Positions 9,501 through 17,118 are shown, counted from the first letter of the stretch. The stretch: 64,000 bases of DNA from Oceanispirochaeta crateris (GCF_008329965.1 NZ_CP036150.1:3142439-3206438), one strand, 5' to 3'. The notes: generated by a model not told the origin, from the sequence alone. Made by a program: numbers and translations.

Positions 9501-9681
9501 AGTAAAATTCTGAAATCACGGCTGTTAAGTAGAGCTCTCCAGCCTTAATGGGGGGTTGGAGAGCATATGTTTCATTGATGATGCCGGACAGTTGCCTAGC
9601 CTCCGACTGTGAACTCAGTTGAAGGCTTGTCATATTAAGAGTCTTTTGTTTCGATCTTTCAATAAACAGGCGTCCCGGCAT
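6589..9681 (-). CDS. Large alpha-amylase family (GH13) protein
   Basis: A 1030-residue protein with a GH13 TIM barrel in the middle, roughly residues 285-720. Conserved regions are visible: DMVPNH at 366-371, RFDAAM with nucleophile Asp486, LLAEAFW with acid/base Glu551, and a fourth region around NNPDED with Asp612. The usual NHD of region four is NPD here, so the substrate-binding His is lost although the three acids remain. No signal peptide is present, so it is cytoplasmic. The first 280 residues and the last 200 residues have no recognisable domain. It may act on alpha-glucans or transfer glucosyl units; the substrate is unknown. It lies 14 bp downstream of lysA. Confidence 0.8.
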   Translation of the reverse strand: MPGRLFIERSKQKTLNMTSLQLSSQSEARQLSGIINETYALQPPIKAGELYLTAVISEFYSLAISEYMKDLRSAHGPVTLCNIILKKNESSWNSLLSRMDEHFPAEKTYDLTADPLSLERRLTDILVLRLLNSNKGCRGLRLLFSDRALHGKAYNNILDSLEELLSQFSPLPGWDTILTDLLLTPSKLYPDSLEEQIRFITNKYDFIKNKTAYLSALDLSREENKIGLTGPGPVEGIDLSFDEDDAAHFSIDSDWMPNLILLAKNCYVWLHQLSEQYNRPIRYLNEIPGEELDELSRRGITGLWLIGIWERSTASKTIKRICGNPEAEASAYSLKNYRISDDLGGWEALQTLKERCFQKGIRLASDMVPNHTGIDSDWMIEHPEYFLQTRISPYPGYTFKGMDLSSDSRISLYLEDGYYNRSDAAVVFLREDNSNGEKQYIYHGNDGTSMPWNDTAQLDFMNPLVREELIKLILQVAEDFPIIRFDAAMTLARKHIQRLWYPQPGDGGAIPSRSAYSMSEKEFREHMPEEFWREVVDRINKEAPNTLLLAEAFWMMEGYFVRNLGMHRVYNSAFMNLLKTEDNQEFRKILKETLKSNPRILKRFVNFMNNPDEDTAVSQFGKGDKYFGICTLLVTLPGLPMIGHGQFEGLTEKYGMEYRRSYFDEVADQDLMNRHEREIYPLMKKRILFAGARKFHLFDFRSRDTVNEDVYAYSNSRENDHALVLFNNSNKLAEGLIQEETIKGIISEDGEYQGESSETLGEILHLSPTGFTLLFETKKRLWYIHRNSEILKYGLPVKLYGYQSKVFYPILQQEDDEEKRLEKLILKTGGRGVPDLDRALKFSELEPLIHMMKTFLESRVIDTPVMSDLITSLSKTLIRIRKILDRKENHRKPRTQERLILEDIVRPSFMSLMLCDLDDTRLFYMARFYQKWIEESPVDIDSLKSLWKETLLSADFNSWFGINQYKEIIWFNRERMDEAFWWFSVLCGLKFLTLKGSEQDLILMKELPRFLSDLQKSIAESEYRISQIFV

Positions 9682-9695
9682 ATTACAGGACCTGC

Positions 9696-10952
9696 TTAAA
9701 GATCTGAAAAGTCCAGGGTTGCAAAGTAATCATCGATTGTCTCTTTTCTTCTGATTTGGCGCACTGTTTTATCTTCATTGAGCAGGTATTCAGCATGACG
9801 AAGCTTACCGTTATAGTTGAAACCCATGGCATGTCCATGTGCTCCAGTATCATGGATCACAATGTAATCCCCGGTTTCGATGAGCGGAAGCTCCCGGTTA
9901 ATGGCAAATTTGTCATTATTCTCACAAAGAGATCCGGCGACATCATAGGTTTGGTCTTTAGGGAGAGACTCTTTACCGGGAATGGTGATGTGATGATAGG
10001 CTCCATACATTCCGGGTCTCATGAGGTCTGCCATACAGGCATCAACACCTATGTAATTTTTATAAGTATTCTTTTTATGGATGGCTTTCGTTACAAGGTA
10101 TCCATAGGGACCTGTGATCACACGTCCACACTCCATGAGGACTCTCAATTTTCCATCATGGATGGTTCCTCCGAGTTTCTCCTTGTAGGCTTTCTCGATT
10201 TCTCTTGAAATATAAGGAATGTCTACAGGAGAATCTTCGGGCTTGTAGGGAATCCCGACTCCTCCACCCAGATTGATAAATTCGAAGCTGATACCGCATT
10301 CCTGAGAGATTTCATTTACAAGATCAATGAGGAGCACGGCTGTTTCTACAAAATAGGAAGGATCCAGTTCGTTGGAAGCAACCATTGTATGGAGGCCGAA
10401 GCGTTTAACACCATAGGCCGCCGCTTTTTTATAACCCTCTTTTAACTGTTCCCGTGTGAAACCGTATTTGGCTTCTTCGGGAGAACCAATGATGGCATTT
10501 CCCTCTTTTAATGGACCGGGGTTGTATCGGAAGCAGATCAGTTGGGGAAGGCCTGGTCCTTCTTGGAGATAATCCAGGTGGGTTATATCATCCAGGTTGA
10601 TGATGGCTCCCATGGACAGTGCTTTTTCATACTCTTCCATGGGTGTGTCATTTGAGGTAAACATGATCTGTTCACCCCTGAGACCTGCTTTTTCTGCAAG
10701 AATCAACTCGGGAAGTGAGGAGCAGTCAGCACCCATACCCAACTCTGCCAGTAATTTAATGATATAGGGATTCGGCAGAGCCTTGACGGCAAAGTAATTT
10801 TTATAACCGCCGGGAACCCATGAAAAAGCCTTAATCATATCTTCGGCGTTCTTTAGAATCGCGGCTTTATCATATATGTGAAAAGGGGTTTCGTGATCCT
10901 GGCAGATTCGGTCAAGATCTTCTCTTGTGAAGGGTATTGTCTTATTATTCAT
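9696..10952 (-). CDS. lysA: Diaminopimelate decarboxylase family PLP enzyme
   Basis: A 418-residue fold-type III PLP enzyme. The PLP lysine is Lys57 in YFAVKALPNP; the phosphate-binding GGGVGIPY, the ECGR segment and the C-terminal Cys-Glu-Asn-Asn-Asp motif match diaminopimelate/ornithine decarboxylases. The last step of lysine synthesis (meso-DAP to lysine) is the most likely reaction. The CENND motif differs slightly from the common CESGD, so another basic amino acid substrate remains possible. AAGGA lies six bases before ATG. The start codon overlaps the stop of the preceding small gene as ATGA, which implies translational coupling. It is the second gene of a five-gene minus-strand run. 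Confidence 0.85.
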   Translation of the reverse strand: MNNKTIPFTREDLDRICQDHETPFHIYDKAAILKNAEDMIKAFSWVPGGYKNYFAVKALPNPYIIKLLAELGMGADCSSLPELILAEKAGLRGEQIMFTSNDTPMEEYEKALSMGAIINLDDITHLDYLQEGPGLPQLICFRYNPGPLKEGNAIIGSPEEAKYGFTREQLKEGYKKAAAYGVKRFGLHTMVASNELDPSYFVETAVLLIDLVNEISQECGISFEFINLGGGVGIPYKPEDSPVDIPYISREIEKAYKEKLGGTIHDGKLRVLMECGRVITGPYGYLVTKAIHKKNTYKNYIGVDACMADLMRPGMYGAYHHITIPGKESLPKDQTYDVAGSLCENNDKFAINRELPLIETGDYIVIHDTGAHGHAMGFNYNGKLRHAEYLLNEDKTVRQIRRKETIDDYFATLDFSDL

Positions 10953-11137
10953 TGTTGTTCCTTATTGATTTTTATGCACCAATTTCGGAAATCTGTTTCC
11001 GAAATCCGCTTTAATTGATCCAGATCCTCTTCCTGAAGTGTTTCAAGATTCTTTCTGACTCTATCGAGCAGGTCCTGGTCGTAACCGCACTCTTCGGCAC
11101 GAAGATGGATGTACCTGATGCTTTCAAATCTGGTCAT
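10949..11137 (-). CDS. Small conserved-looking protein coupled to lysA
   Basis: A 62-residue acidic, probably helical protein (MTRFESIRYIHLRAEECGYD...). It carries a strong ribosome site, AGGAGAG, a short distance before ATG, and its stop overlaps the lysA start as ATGA. No family is recognised. The good initiation signal and coupling argue that it is really translated rather than chance open frame. It could be a regulatory or stabilising partner of the decarboxylase, but that is only inference from position. Confidence 0.6.
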   Translation of the reverse strand: MTRFESIRYIHLRAEECGYDQDLLDRVRKNLETLQEEDLDQLKRISETDFRNWCIKINKEQQ

Positions 11138-11188
11138 GTCATCTCTCCTGATTAAGTGTTCTGAAATATCATTTTGGTGTTGATGAGT

Positions 11189-11217
11189 ATTTTATTCTAT
11201 TTCTGTTTCATTGGGAA
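11189..11217 (-). promoter_or_regulatory. Possible promoter of the lysA run
   Basis: On the minus strand TTCCCA (11217-11212) and TAAAAT (11194-11189) are 17 bp apart, matching four and five of six consensus positions. It lies about 50 bp upstream of the small gene that heads the lysA run. Confidence 0.4.
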
Positions 11218-11320
11218 GAACCGCATCCAAGGATTCTTGAGGGTATCCACGGTAAAATGTATTTCATTTAACTGGGGAATTCATTACAATAAGGTCAAAT
11301 TTTTAACCATGAGGATTCCT

Positions 11321-12292
11321 ATGAATCGATACCTTCTAGCTGCTCTTTTGAGCGCATTTGTCTTTGTTTCCTGCAATAATACCCTCTATCCTGTCTCCGA
11401 GAACGAAAAGGTTGGGTATATTGACCATAAAGGGATCATGATTATTGAGCCCGTTTTTGATAAGGGAGATGATTTTTCTGAAGGCTGGGCTCTGGTTTCG
11501 GAGGGTGAAACTCTTCGTTATATCAATGACAAAGGTGAGTTTATAAATTCTGAGTCTTATGAAATGGCAGCACCATTTCAAGATGGCATGGCTCTTGTTG
11601 TCAGAGATGGCCTTGTGGGATATATCAACAGAAAGGGGGAAGAGGTCATCCCTCCTTCTTATCTGAGAGGAGGAAATTTTTCCAATGGCGTCAGCTCAGT
11701 TTTCTCCCAGGAGGAAAAAACCTATCTTATCAACAAAAAAGGCGAACGGTTGAAGGAACTGCCTTATGAATATATGGGGGACTTTCAGGAAGGTCTGGCT
11801 CTTGTTATTGAAGATGGACTCTGTGGATTTATCAACACAAAAGGCGCTTTGGTCATTCCTACAGTCTATGAGTTTGCAGATAATTTTTCAGAAGGACTTG
11901 CCCTGGTTGTTTCCGAAAGTCTGGGTGGGTATATCAATACAAAGGGAAAACTTGTGATCCCTCATCAATACGTCTATTCTTCTAAATTTTCAGATGGTCT
12001 GGCACTCTTCGCTGAAGATGGGAAGGCCGGCTTTATAGACAAAAAAGGCAATACGATTATTCCTCCAAATTATGTTTTTGCGGGAGATTTCAACTACGGT
12101 TTGGCACGGGTCCAAATTGATGAAAAGATGGGATTCATCAACAAAGAAGGTGAGCTTGTCATTGATCCAGTTTACGACTATGGAGAGAATTTCAAGGAAG
12201 ATCTTGCCCTGATGGTTCAAGACAACACCCTGAGTTATATCAATCGTAAAGGAACGGTTGTCTGGACTGATAGGCCCGGGAAAGAGGAGTAA
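11321..12292 (+). CDS. WG-repeat lipoprotein
   Basis: A 323-residue lipoprotein. The signal peptide MNRYLLAALLSAFVFVSC ends in a lipobox with the lipidated Cys at residue 18. The mature part holds about nine tandem WG-type repeats of roughly 33 residues, each with a core such as VGYINRKG, CGFINTKG or AGFIDKKG followed by a short strand and an aromatic-rich F-x-x-G-L-A segment. The Trp that names the family is mostly replaced. Such repeats fold as beta units and are thought to mediate protein contacts. ATG 11321 is chosen because GAGG precedes it by six bases and it starts the signal peptide. The stop lies one base before pyrC, whose ribosome site lies inside this gene. Confidence 0.8.
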   Translation: MNRYLLAALLSAFVFVSCNNTLYPVSENEKVGYIDHKGIMIIEPVFDKGDDFSEGWALVSEGETLRYINDKGEFINSESYEMAAPFQDGMALVVRDGLVGYINRKGEEVIPPSYLRGGNFSNGVSSVFSQEEKTYLINKKGERLKELPYEYMGDFQEGLALVIEDGLCGFINTKGALVIPTVYEFADNFSEGLALVVSESLGGYINTKGKLVIPHQYVYSSKFSDGLALFAEDGKAGFIDKKGNTIIPPNYVFAGDFNYGLARVQIDEKMGFINKEGELVIDPVYDYGENFKEDLALMVQDNTLSYINRKGTVVWTDRPGKEE

Positions 12293-12293
12293 T

Positions 12294-13295
12294 ATGAGTA
12301 TTCTAAAAATAAGAAAACCCGATGATTTTCACCTGCACCTGAGACAGGGAGATGAAATGGGTCAATACGCCAGGGAAACGGCAGCTTCATTTGCCAGGGC
12401 ATTGATCATGCCCAATACTTTGCCTCCTGTTATCGATCCTCCCGGATTGTTTTCATACAAGGCTGCCATTGAGCGGGAAGCACCCGGTCTTGAGGCTCTC
12501 ATGGCTTTTAAACTGCTACCGAATATGAATCCTCTGATTGTCACCGAGATGAAAAAAGCAGGGGCCCTCATAGGGAAACTGTATCCAGCGGGTGCGACAA
12601 CCAATGCAGAGGATGGTATTTCTTCCTATGAGCAGATCAGAGATCTTCTTTCTGCAATGGAAGAAGCTGGTATGGTCCTGAGTATTCATGGAGAGCATCC
12701 AGAGGCACCCGTTCTTGAACGTGAAATTTCCTATCTTGGGGAACTGGAAAAAATCATAAGGGACTTCCCACGTCTTAAGATCGTCCTGGAACACCTCTCC
12801 TGCCGAGAGAGCATCAGCTTTATCGAAGAAATGCCCGATCATATTGCCGGAACAGTCACGACTCATCATCTCTTATATACACTGGATGATTTGATGGGTG
12901 GAGCCTTAAAACCCCATCTTTTTTGTAAGCCCGTTGTTAAAAAAGAGGAAGACAGGGCCGCCTTGGCTCAGGCTGTCTGCTCTGGCCATCCCAAACTGTT
13001 TTATGGTTCAGATAGTGCTCCTCATCCTAAAAATAAAAAAGAGTTTTCCAGCTGCAGCGCCGGGGCATTTTCTGCTACTGTTGCACTTCCTTTGCTGGCC
13101 GAGCTCTTTGAAAGGGAAGGGGCTCTTGAACAGTTGGAGTCCTTTACAAGCCGGATCGGAGCCGAATTTTATGGTTTACCCCTAAATACATCGTCAATCA
13201 CCCTGAAAAAAGAATCGTGGAAGGTTCCATCTCTGATCGGAGGTTCTGTTCCTTTGTGCGCCGGAGAAATGATGACCTGGAAAGTAATGAAATGA
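12294..13295 (+). CDS. pyrC: Dihydroorotase, PyrC type
   Basis: A 333-residue amidohydrolase that closes carbamoyl-aspartate to dihydroorotate in pyrimidine synthesis. The metal-binding DFHLHLRQG lies near the N-terminus, the carboxylated lysine sits in GKLYPAGATTN, further His residues occur in SIHGEHPE and LEHLSCRES, and the substrate loop GSDSAPHPKNKK is present. Length and motifs match the single-domain bacterial PyrC, not the longer multi-domain type. GAGGAG lies inside the end of the WG-repeat gene. The gene runs on into hisA after 22 bp. Confidence 0.95.
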   Translation: MSILKIRKPDDFHLHLRQGDEMGQYARETAASFARALIMPNTLPPVIDPPGLFSYKAAIEREAPGLEALMAFKLLPNMNPLIVTEMKKAGALIGKLYPAGATTNAEDGISSYEQIRDLLSAMEEAGMVLSIHGEHPEAPVLEREISYLGELEKIIRDFPRLKIVLEHLSCRESISFIEEMPDHIAGTVTTHHLLYTLDDLMGGALKPHLFCKPVVKKEEDRAALAQAVCSGHPKLFYGSDSAPHPKNKKEFSSCSAGAFSATVALPLLAELFEREGALEQLESFTSRIGAEFYGLPLNTSSITLKKESWKVPSLIGGSVPLCAGEMMTWKVMK

Positions 13296-13317
13296 CAAAA
13301 ATGAGAGGATAGAATAT

Positions 13318-14064
13318 ATGGTAATAATTCCCGCAATAGACCTGCTCGGAGCTGAGTGTGTACGTCTCTTTAAAGGCGACTATAACGATGTAAAATCGTA
13401 TGAGAAAGATCCAGCTGTAGCGGCAGCTGTCTTTGAAAAACTGGGTATCAAACGGCTCCATCTCGTTGACCTTGATGCGGCTAGAGGCGAAGGAAAAAAT
13501 AACCGTATGGCCCTTCAAAAGATTCGGAGTGTGTTCTCCGGGATCATTGAACTGGGCGGTGGGGTTCGGGAAGAAGCTGATGTCCGGGAACTCCTGGAGA
13601 TTGGTGTAGACCGGCTCATTGTCGGAACTGTTCTTGCAAAAAACCCGGAAAAAGTAGGGTTATGGATACAGAAATTCGGTCCCGTTTTCATAGCCGGCAT
13701 CGATGCACTGGATGGAGAGGTCAAGGTTTCCGGTTGGGAAAAAGGAACGGCTCTGCAGGATTCAGTCCTAGCGAAAAAATGTGCAGACATGGGGATTACC
13801 AATATCATTTATACAAATATTGACAGAGATGGCACCCTGGCGGGGCCGGACTTGGAAAATACAAATAGGATTGCCAGAGAATCCAAAATTGGGATTACCC
13901 TGTCCGGCGGGATCAGCAGCCAGGATGACCTAAAGGATGTGTTTCAGAAGGCTGACCCTCTTGTCAAAGGGGTCATCACGGGAAAAGCCTATTATGAAGG
14001 CAGATTGGATTTGGAAAAAGCAGTCCTGGATTTTCAAAAAAATGATGAGGAGTATGATTGGTGA
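13318..14064 (+). CDS. hisA: Phosphoribosylformimino-AICAR-P isomerase
   Basis: A 248-residue (beta/alpha)8 barrel that catalyses the Amadori rearrangement of ProFAR to PRFAR in histidine synthesis. The N-terminal IIPAIDLLGAECVRLFKGDY carries the catalytic Asp; GGGVREE and the C-terminal LSGGISS form the two phosphate-binding sites; the second Asp is in TNIDRDGTLAGPD. Length is normal. GAGGA lies ten bases before ATG. The stop codon overlaps the start of the next gene in a GTGA arrangement, so the two are probably translationally coupled. Confidence 0.95.
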   Translation: MVIIPAIDLLGAECVRLFKGDYNDVKSYEKDPAVAAAVFEKLGIKRLHLVDLDAARGEGKNNRMALQKIRSVFSGIIELGGGVREEADVRELLEIGVDRLIVGTVLAKNPEKVGLWIQKFGPVFIAGIDALDGEVKVSGWEKGTALQDSVLAKKCADMGITNIIYTNIDRDGTLAGPDLENTNRIARESKIGITLSGGISSQDDLKDVFQKADPLVKGVITGKAYYEGRLDLEKAVLDFQKNDEEYDW

Positions 14065-14639
14065 GCAGAGGGACAGTTCTAGCTCTCTTGATTGAGACGG
14101 AAAATGGCGGATTCAGTGCCGCCCTTATGGATGAAAAAGGATTTTCAAAAAGCCGGGAACAGGGAGTTCTTTGGGTCTCCCATCCAGTGACGGGCCGAAT
14201 TCTCCCTTTTGCCGGGGAGGGGAAATTCCTGCAGTTGGAAAAACGTAGAAATTGCTATTATGCGCTTCTGCCCGAAGGGGCCAAGGGTGAGGCGTACGAA
14301 GATGTCATCAAAGAAACAGATATCGAAGAGCATGATGCTCTTGAAGTTCTGGGAGAAGACCGGGAAAACAATGAAATCCTGACCTCCCTCAGCAGAACAA
14401 TTCAAAAAAGGCACATAGACATGCCTGCAGGATCCTATACAACCCATCTTTTCGAGAAGGGAAGCAATAAGATCAGAAAAAAATGCGGAGAAGAAGCGAT
14501 TGAACTGGTCTTGGCTTCTAGCCCTGAAGATCTTGTTTTTGAATCGGCTGATCTAATTTACCATATGATGGTTCTGCTGGAGGCGGAAGGTCTCTCCATC
14601 CAGGAAGTTCTGGCGGAGTTGAAAAAAAGAGACTCCTGA
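14061..14639 (+). CDS. hisE: HisIE-like protein: intact HisE domain, degenerate HisI domain
   Basis: A 192-residue protein. The C-terminal half (about 108-192) is a normal phosphoribosyl-ATP pyrophosphatase: SLSRTIQKR, KKCGEEAIEL and the ESADLIYHMMVLL helix. The N-terminal half aligns to phosphoribosyl-AMP cyclohydrolase (HisI) in length and strand pattern (VLALLIETENGGFSAALM...), but it lacks the Asp-Cys-Asp metal motif, the SRT/TSGN region and the C-terminal Cys pair. The cyclohydrolase step therefore needs another enzyme or an unrecognised one. GTG 14061 is preferred: it overlaps the hisA stop and GAGGAG lies eight bases upstream. A TTG three bases upstream of 14061 is also possible. Confidence 0.85.
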   Translation: MSRGTVLALLIETENGGFSAALMDEKGFSKSREQGVLWVSHPVTGRILPFAGEGKFLQLEKRRNCYYALLPEGAKGEAYEDVIKETDIEEHDALEVLGEDRENNEILTSLSRTIQKRHIDMPAGSYTTHLFEKGSNKIRKKCGEEAIELVLASSPEDLVFESADLIYHMMVLLEAEGLSIQEVLAELKKRDS

Positions 14640-14680
14640 TACCCCTTTTCCGGGATCAATATCCCCGGAGGCGGAGTCTC
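14629..14680. terminator. Bidirectional terminator between hisIE-like gene and nfnB
   Basis: GAGACTCC (14629-14636) pairs with GGAGTCTC (14673-14680), and an inner imperfect stem (CCGGGAT with ATCCCCGG) fills the loop. On the minus strand the stem is followed by a seven-T tract, giving a good terminator for the nfn operon. On the plus strand the tail is only moderately T-rich. The upstream arm lies inside the end of the HisIE-like gene. Confidence 0.7.
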
Positions 14681-14688
14681 CACTTCTC

Positions 14689-16173
14689 TTATTTTAATTC
14701 TTCATTTAGAGCGGCTGCAGCGCGGCGTCCATCTCCCATTGCCAGGATGACCGTAGCGGCGCCCTGAGAGATGTCTCCCCCGGCATAAACTCCATCGAGG
14801 GATGTTTTCTGCCTGTCGTCCACAACAACCGTACCCCATTTGGAGAAATCCAGTCCGGGAGTCGTTTGTTTGATCAGTGGGTTGGAAGAATTTCCAATAG
14901 CGGGAATACAGGTTTCCACTTCAATGAGGAATTCACTGCCCTCAATGGGGACTGGTCTGCGGCGTCCTGAATCATCAGGTTCTCCCAGCTCGTATTTTTG
15001 ACACTCTATAGCCCTGACGCGTCCATTTTCATCCCCCAGGATTCTAACAGGGTTGGTCAGTGTCTTGAAGATCACACCCTCTTCATGGGCATGGTGTACC
15101 TCTTCCACTCGGGCAGGCATCTCTTTTTCAGTCCGGCGATAGATGATGTAAACTTCTTCAGCACCCATTCTCACGGCTGTTCTGGCCGCATCCATGGCTA
15201 CATTTCCACCTCCGAAAACGGCAATTCTGCGTGCCTGGTATATGGGTGTTTCAGCATGCTCTTTATCATAGGCTTTCATCAAATTAGACCTAGTCAGGAA
15301 CTCATTGGCTGAAAAGACACCTACAAGATTCTCGCCTTCAATATGCATAAATTTTGGAAGCCCGGCTCCTGATGCGACGTAGACTGCATTGTATCCATCT
15401 TTTTCCATTAGATCTTTCAGTTTACGGGTCCGGCCGACAAGAAAGTTTGTTTCAAAGCGGACGCCCATTTTTTTGAGGCCTTCCACTTCCAGGTTTACAA
15501 TTTCTTTGGGTAATCTAAACTCGGGGATACCATACACTGTCACTCCACCGGGTTTATGAAAGGCCTCAAAAATTGTGACTTCATGACCGGCTTTTCGAAG
15601 GTCTGCTGCTGCGGTGAGGCCCGATGGGCCGCTCCCAACAATAGCCACCTTTTTACCTGTGGATGGAGCGATGGTTGTCTTACCATCCTTTCTGTTCTCT
15701 CTTTCCCAGTCGGCTAGGTAGCGTTCAATTCGACCAATGGCAACAGACTTTTCGGGATCCTTGAGGATTTTCCCCAGGGTACATTCGGCCATACACTGTT
15801 TTTCCTGGGGGCAAACGCGCCCACAGATTGCAGGGAGCATACTGCTCTCCTTGATCACATCTATAGCTTCTCCGAATTTTCCTTCCCCCGCCTTCAAAAT
15901 GAATTGGGGAATGTTGATACTTACCGGGCATCCTTTGATGCAGGGCTCATTTTTACATTGCAGGCAGCGGGCAGATTCTACAAGGACCTGTTTTTCGGTA
16001 TAACCAAGGGCCACTTCACCCATGTTCGCCCGTCTGATCGCAGGATTCTGACTGGGCATGTCCTGTTGTGGGATCTCTCTTCTCATTTTAGGAGTTAATT
16101 CGGCAGTATTGAGACCCTTCCAGATTTCTTCGGCTTCTTTATTCAATGTTTCTTTAGATTTAAACTCGCTCAT
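14689..16173 (-). CDS. nfnB: NfnB-like / glutamate synthase small subunit-type flavoprotein
   Basis: A 494-residue iron-sulfur flavoprotein of the GltD/NfnB family. The N-terminal Cys clusters (CLQCKNEPCIKGCP and CGRVCPQEKQCMAEC) bind two 4Fe-4S centres, GSGPSGLTAA binds FAD, and GGGNVAMDAART binds NAD(P)H. No glutamate synthase large subunit is nearby; instead the gene directly follows an NfnA-type subunit with a 4-nt ATGA overlap. Together they resemble NADH-dependent reduced ferredoxin:NADP oxidoreductase, which couples NADPH oxidation to ferredoxin and NAD reduction by flavin-based bifurcation. The start at 16173 is chosen for this overlap; upstream in-frame codons lie inside nfnA. Confidence 0.85.
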   Translation of the reverse strand: MSEFKSKETLNKEAEEIWKGLNTAELTPKMRREIPQQDMPSQNPAIRRANMGEVALGYTEKQVLVESARCLQCKNEPCIKGCPVSINIPQFILKAGEGKFGEAIDVIKESSMLPAICGRVCPQEKQCMAECTLGKILKDPEKSVAIGRIERYLADWERENRKDGKTTIAPSTGKKVAIVGSGPSGLTAAADLRKAGHEVTIFEAFHKPGGVTVYGIPEFRLPKEIVNLEVEGLKKMGVRFETNFLVGRTRKLKDLMEKDGYNAVYVASGAGLPKFMHIEGENLVGVFSANEFLTRSNLMKAYDKEHAETPIYQARRIAVFGGGNVAMDAARTAVRMGAEEVYIIYRRTEKEMPARVEEVHHAHEEGVIFKTLTNPVRILGDENGRVRAIECQKYELGEPDDSGRRRPVPIEGSEFLIEVETCIPAIGNSSNPLIKQTTPGLDFSKWGTVVVDDRQKTSLDGVYAGGDISQGAATVILAMGDGRRAAAALNEELK

Positions 16174-17024
16174 TTCTGCTTGGCCTCCAGTTTTTCTGCT
16201 TCTATATCCAGGTTGCATCGATGGGCTTCATGTTGTTTATATGCCTTTTGGCGGAGCATCATGTTATCAAAATCTACCAGATGGCCATCGAATTCAGGGC
16301 CGTCAACACAGACAAATTTTGTTTCGTTACCAATGGAAACACGGCAGCCACCACACATTCCAGTTCCGTCTACCATGATCGTATTTAATGACACCATTGT
16401 GGGAACCGCGAAGGGCCTCGTTGTTTCTGAGCAGAATTTCATCATGATGGGAGGACCAATGGCAAAAACTTCGGAGGGTATGTTTTCTGATTCACATAAC
16501 TCTTTGAGGGGAACAGTCACTAGGTCTTTTCGTCCATAAGATCCATCATCGGTGCAGATTATAAGTTCATCTGAAAGAGCTCTCATTTCATCTTCCATGA
16601 TAAGGAGCTCTTTGTTTCTCGCTCCCATGATGGTGATAACCTTGTTTCCAATTTTATGGTGAGCTTCGACAATAGGATGCATTGGGGCAACACCTATCCC
16701 ACCACCAACACAGACGACAGGGCCATCCCTTTTTTCAATATGGGTTGGTTTTCCCAGGGGACCTAGAACATTTTCAATGTAGTCTCCTGCATTCATCCGG
16801 CTTAATTTTTGTGTTGTAGCACCTACGGCCTGAAAAATAATCTCTATGAAACCTTCCTCAGCATCGGCATTGGCTATGGTGAGGGGAATCCTCTCTCCAT
16901 AATTTTGATCTACCTGAATGATCAGGAATTGACCTGCTTTTCTCTCTTCAGCTATGAGGGGAGCTTCTATTTTCATCCGGAAAACATCCGCAGAAAGCTG
17001 TTTTTTGTCTAGAATTCTTTTCAT
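16170..17024 (-). CDS. nfnA: NfnA-like FAD/NAD-binding, 2Fe-2S subunit
   Basis: A 284-residue protein of the ferredoxin:NADP reductase / dihydroorotate dehydrogenase electron-transfer family. Visible motifs: the FAD-binding R-I-P-L-T segment, GGGIGVAPMHP for nucleotide binding, and a C-terminal Cys cluster in GTGMCGGCRVSIG plus FVCVDGPEFDG for a 2Fe-2S centre. The DGPEFDGH tail is characteristic of the NfnA/SudB type. It forms the first subunit of the bifurcating complex with the next gene. GAGG lies nine bases before ATG 17024. A promoter with a palindromic -10 region lies immediately upstream, inside the end of the lrp gene. Confidence 0.85.
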   Translation of the reverse strand: MKRILDKKQLSADVFRMKIEAPLIAEERKAGQFLIIQVDQNYGERIPLTIANADAEEGFIEIIFQAVGATTQKLSRMNAGDYIENVLGPLGKPTHIEKRDGPVVCVGGGIGVAPMHPIVEAHHKIGNKVITIMGARNKELLIMEDEMRALSDELIICTDDGSYGRKDLVTVPLKELCESENIPSEVFAIGPPIMMKFCSETTRPFAVPTMVSLNTIMVDGTGMCGGCRVSIGNETKFVCVDGPEFDGHLVDFDNMMLRQKAYKQHEAHRCNLDIEAEKLEAKQK

Positions 17025-17082
17025 TTTTTTTCCTCGTCCCAGTGGTGAATCGGGAATCAATAACATAGTATATTTCTAATAT

Positions 17083-17117
17083 TACAATATTGTATAAGCA
17101 AATCAGTTTTTTGAAAA
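17083..17117 (-). promoter_or_regulatory. Probable nfnA promoter with palindromic operator over the -10 region
   Basis: On the minus strand TTTTCA (17117-17112) and TACAAT (17094-17089) are 17 bp apart. The -10 hexamer is half of a perfect 12-bp palindrome, TACAATATTGTA, at 17083-17094. A symmetric site over the -10 box suggests control by a dimeric regulator; the Lrp-family protein encoded just upstream is a candidate but this is unproven. Confidence 0.5.
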
Positions 17118-17118
17118 G

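Noticed and set aside
11138-11320. A lysine riboswitch before lysA
   Set aside because: On the minus strand the 183-bp region does not show the L-box core; only a promoter-like pair of hexamers is visible.
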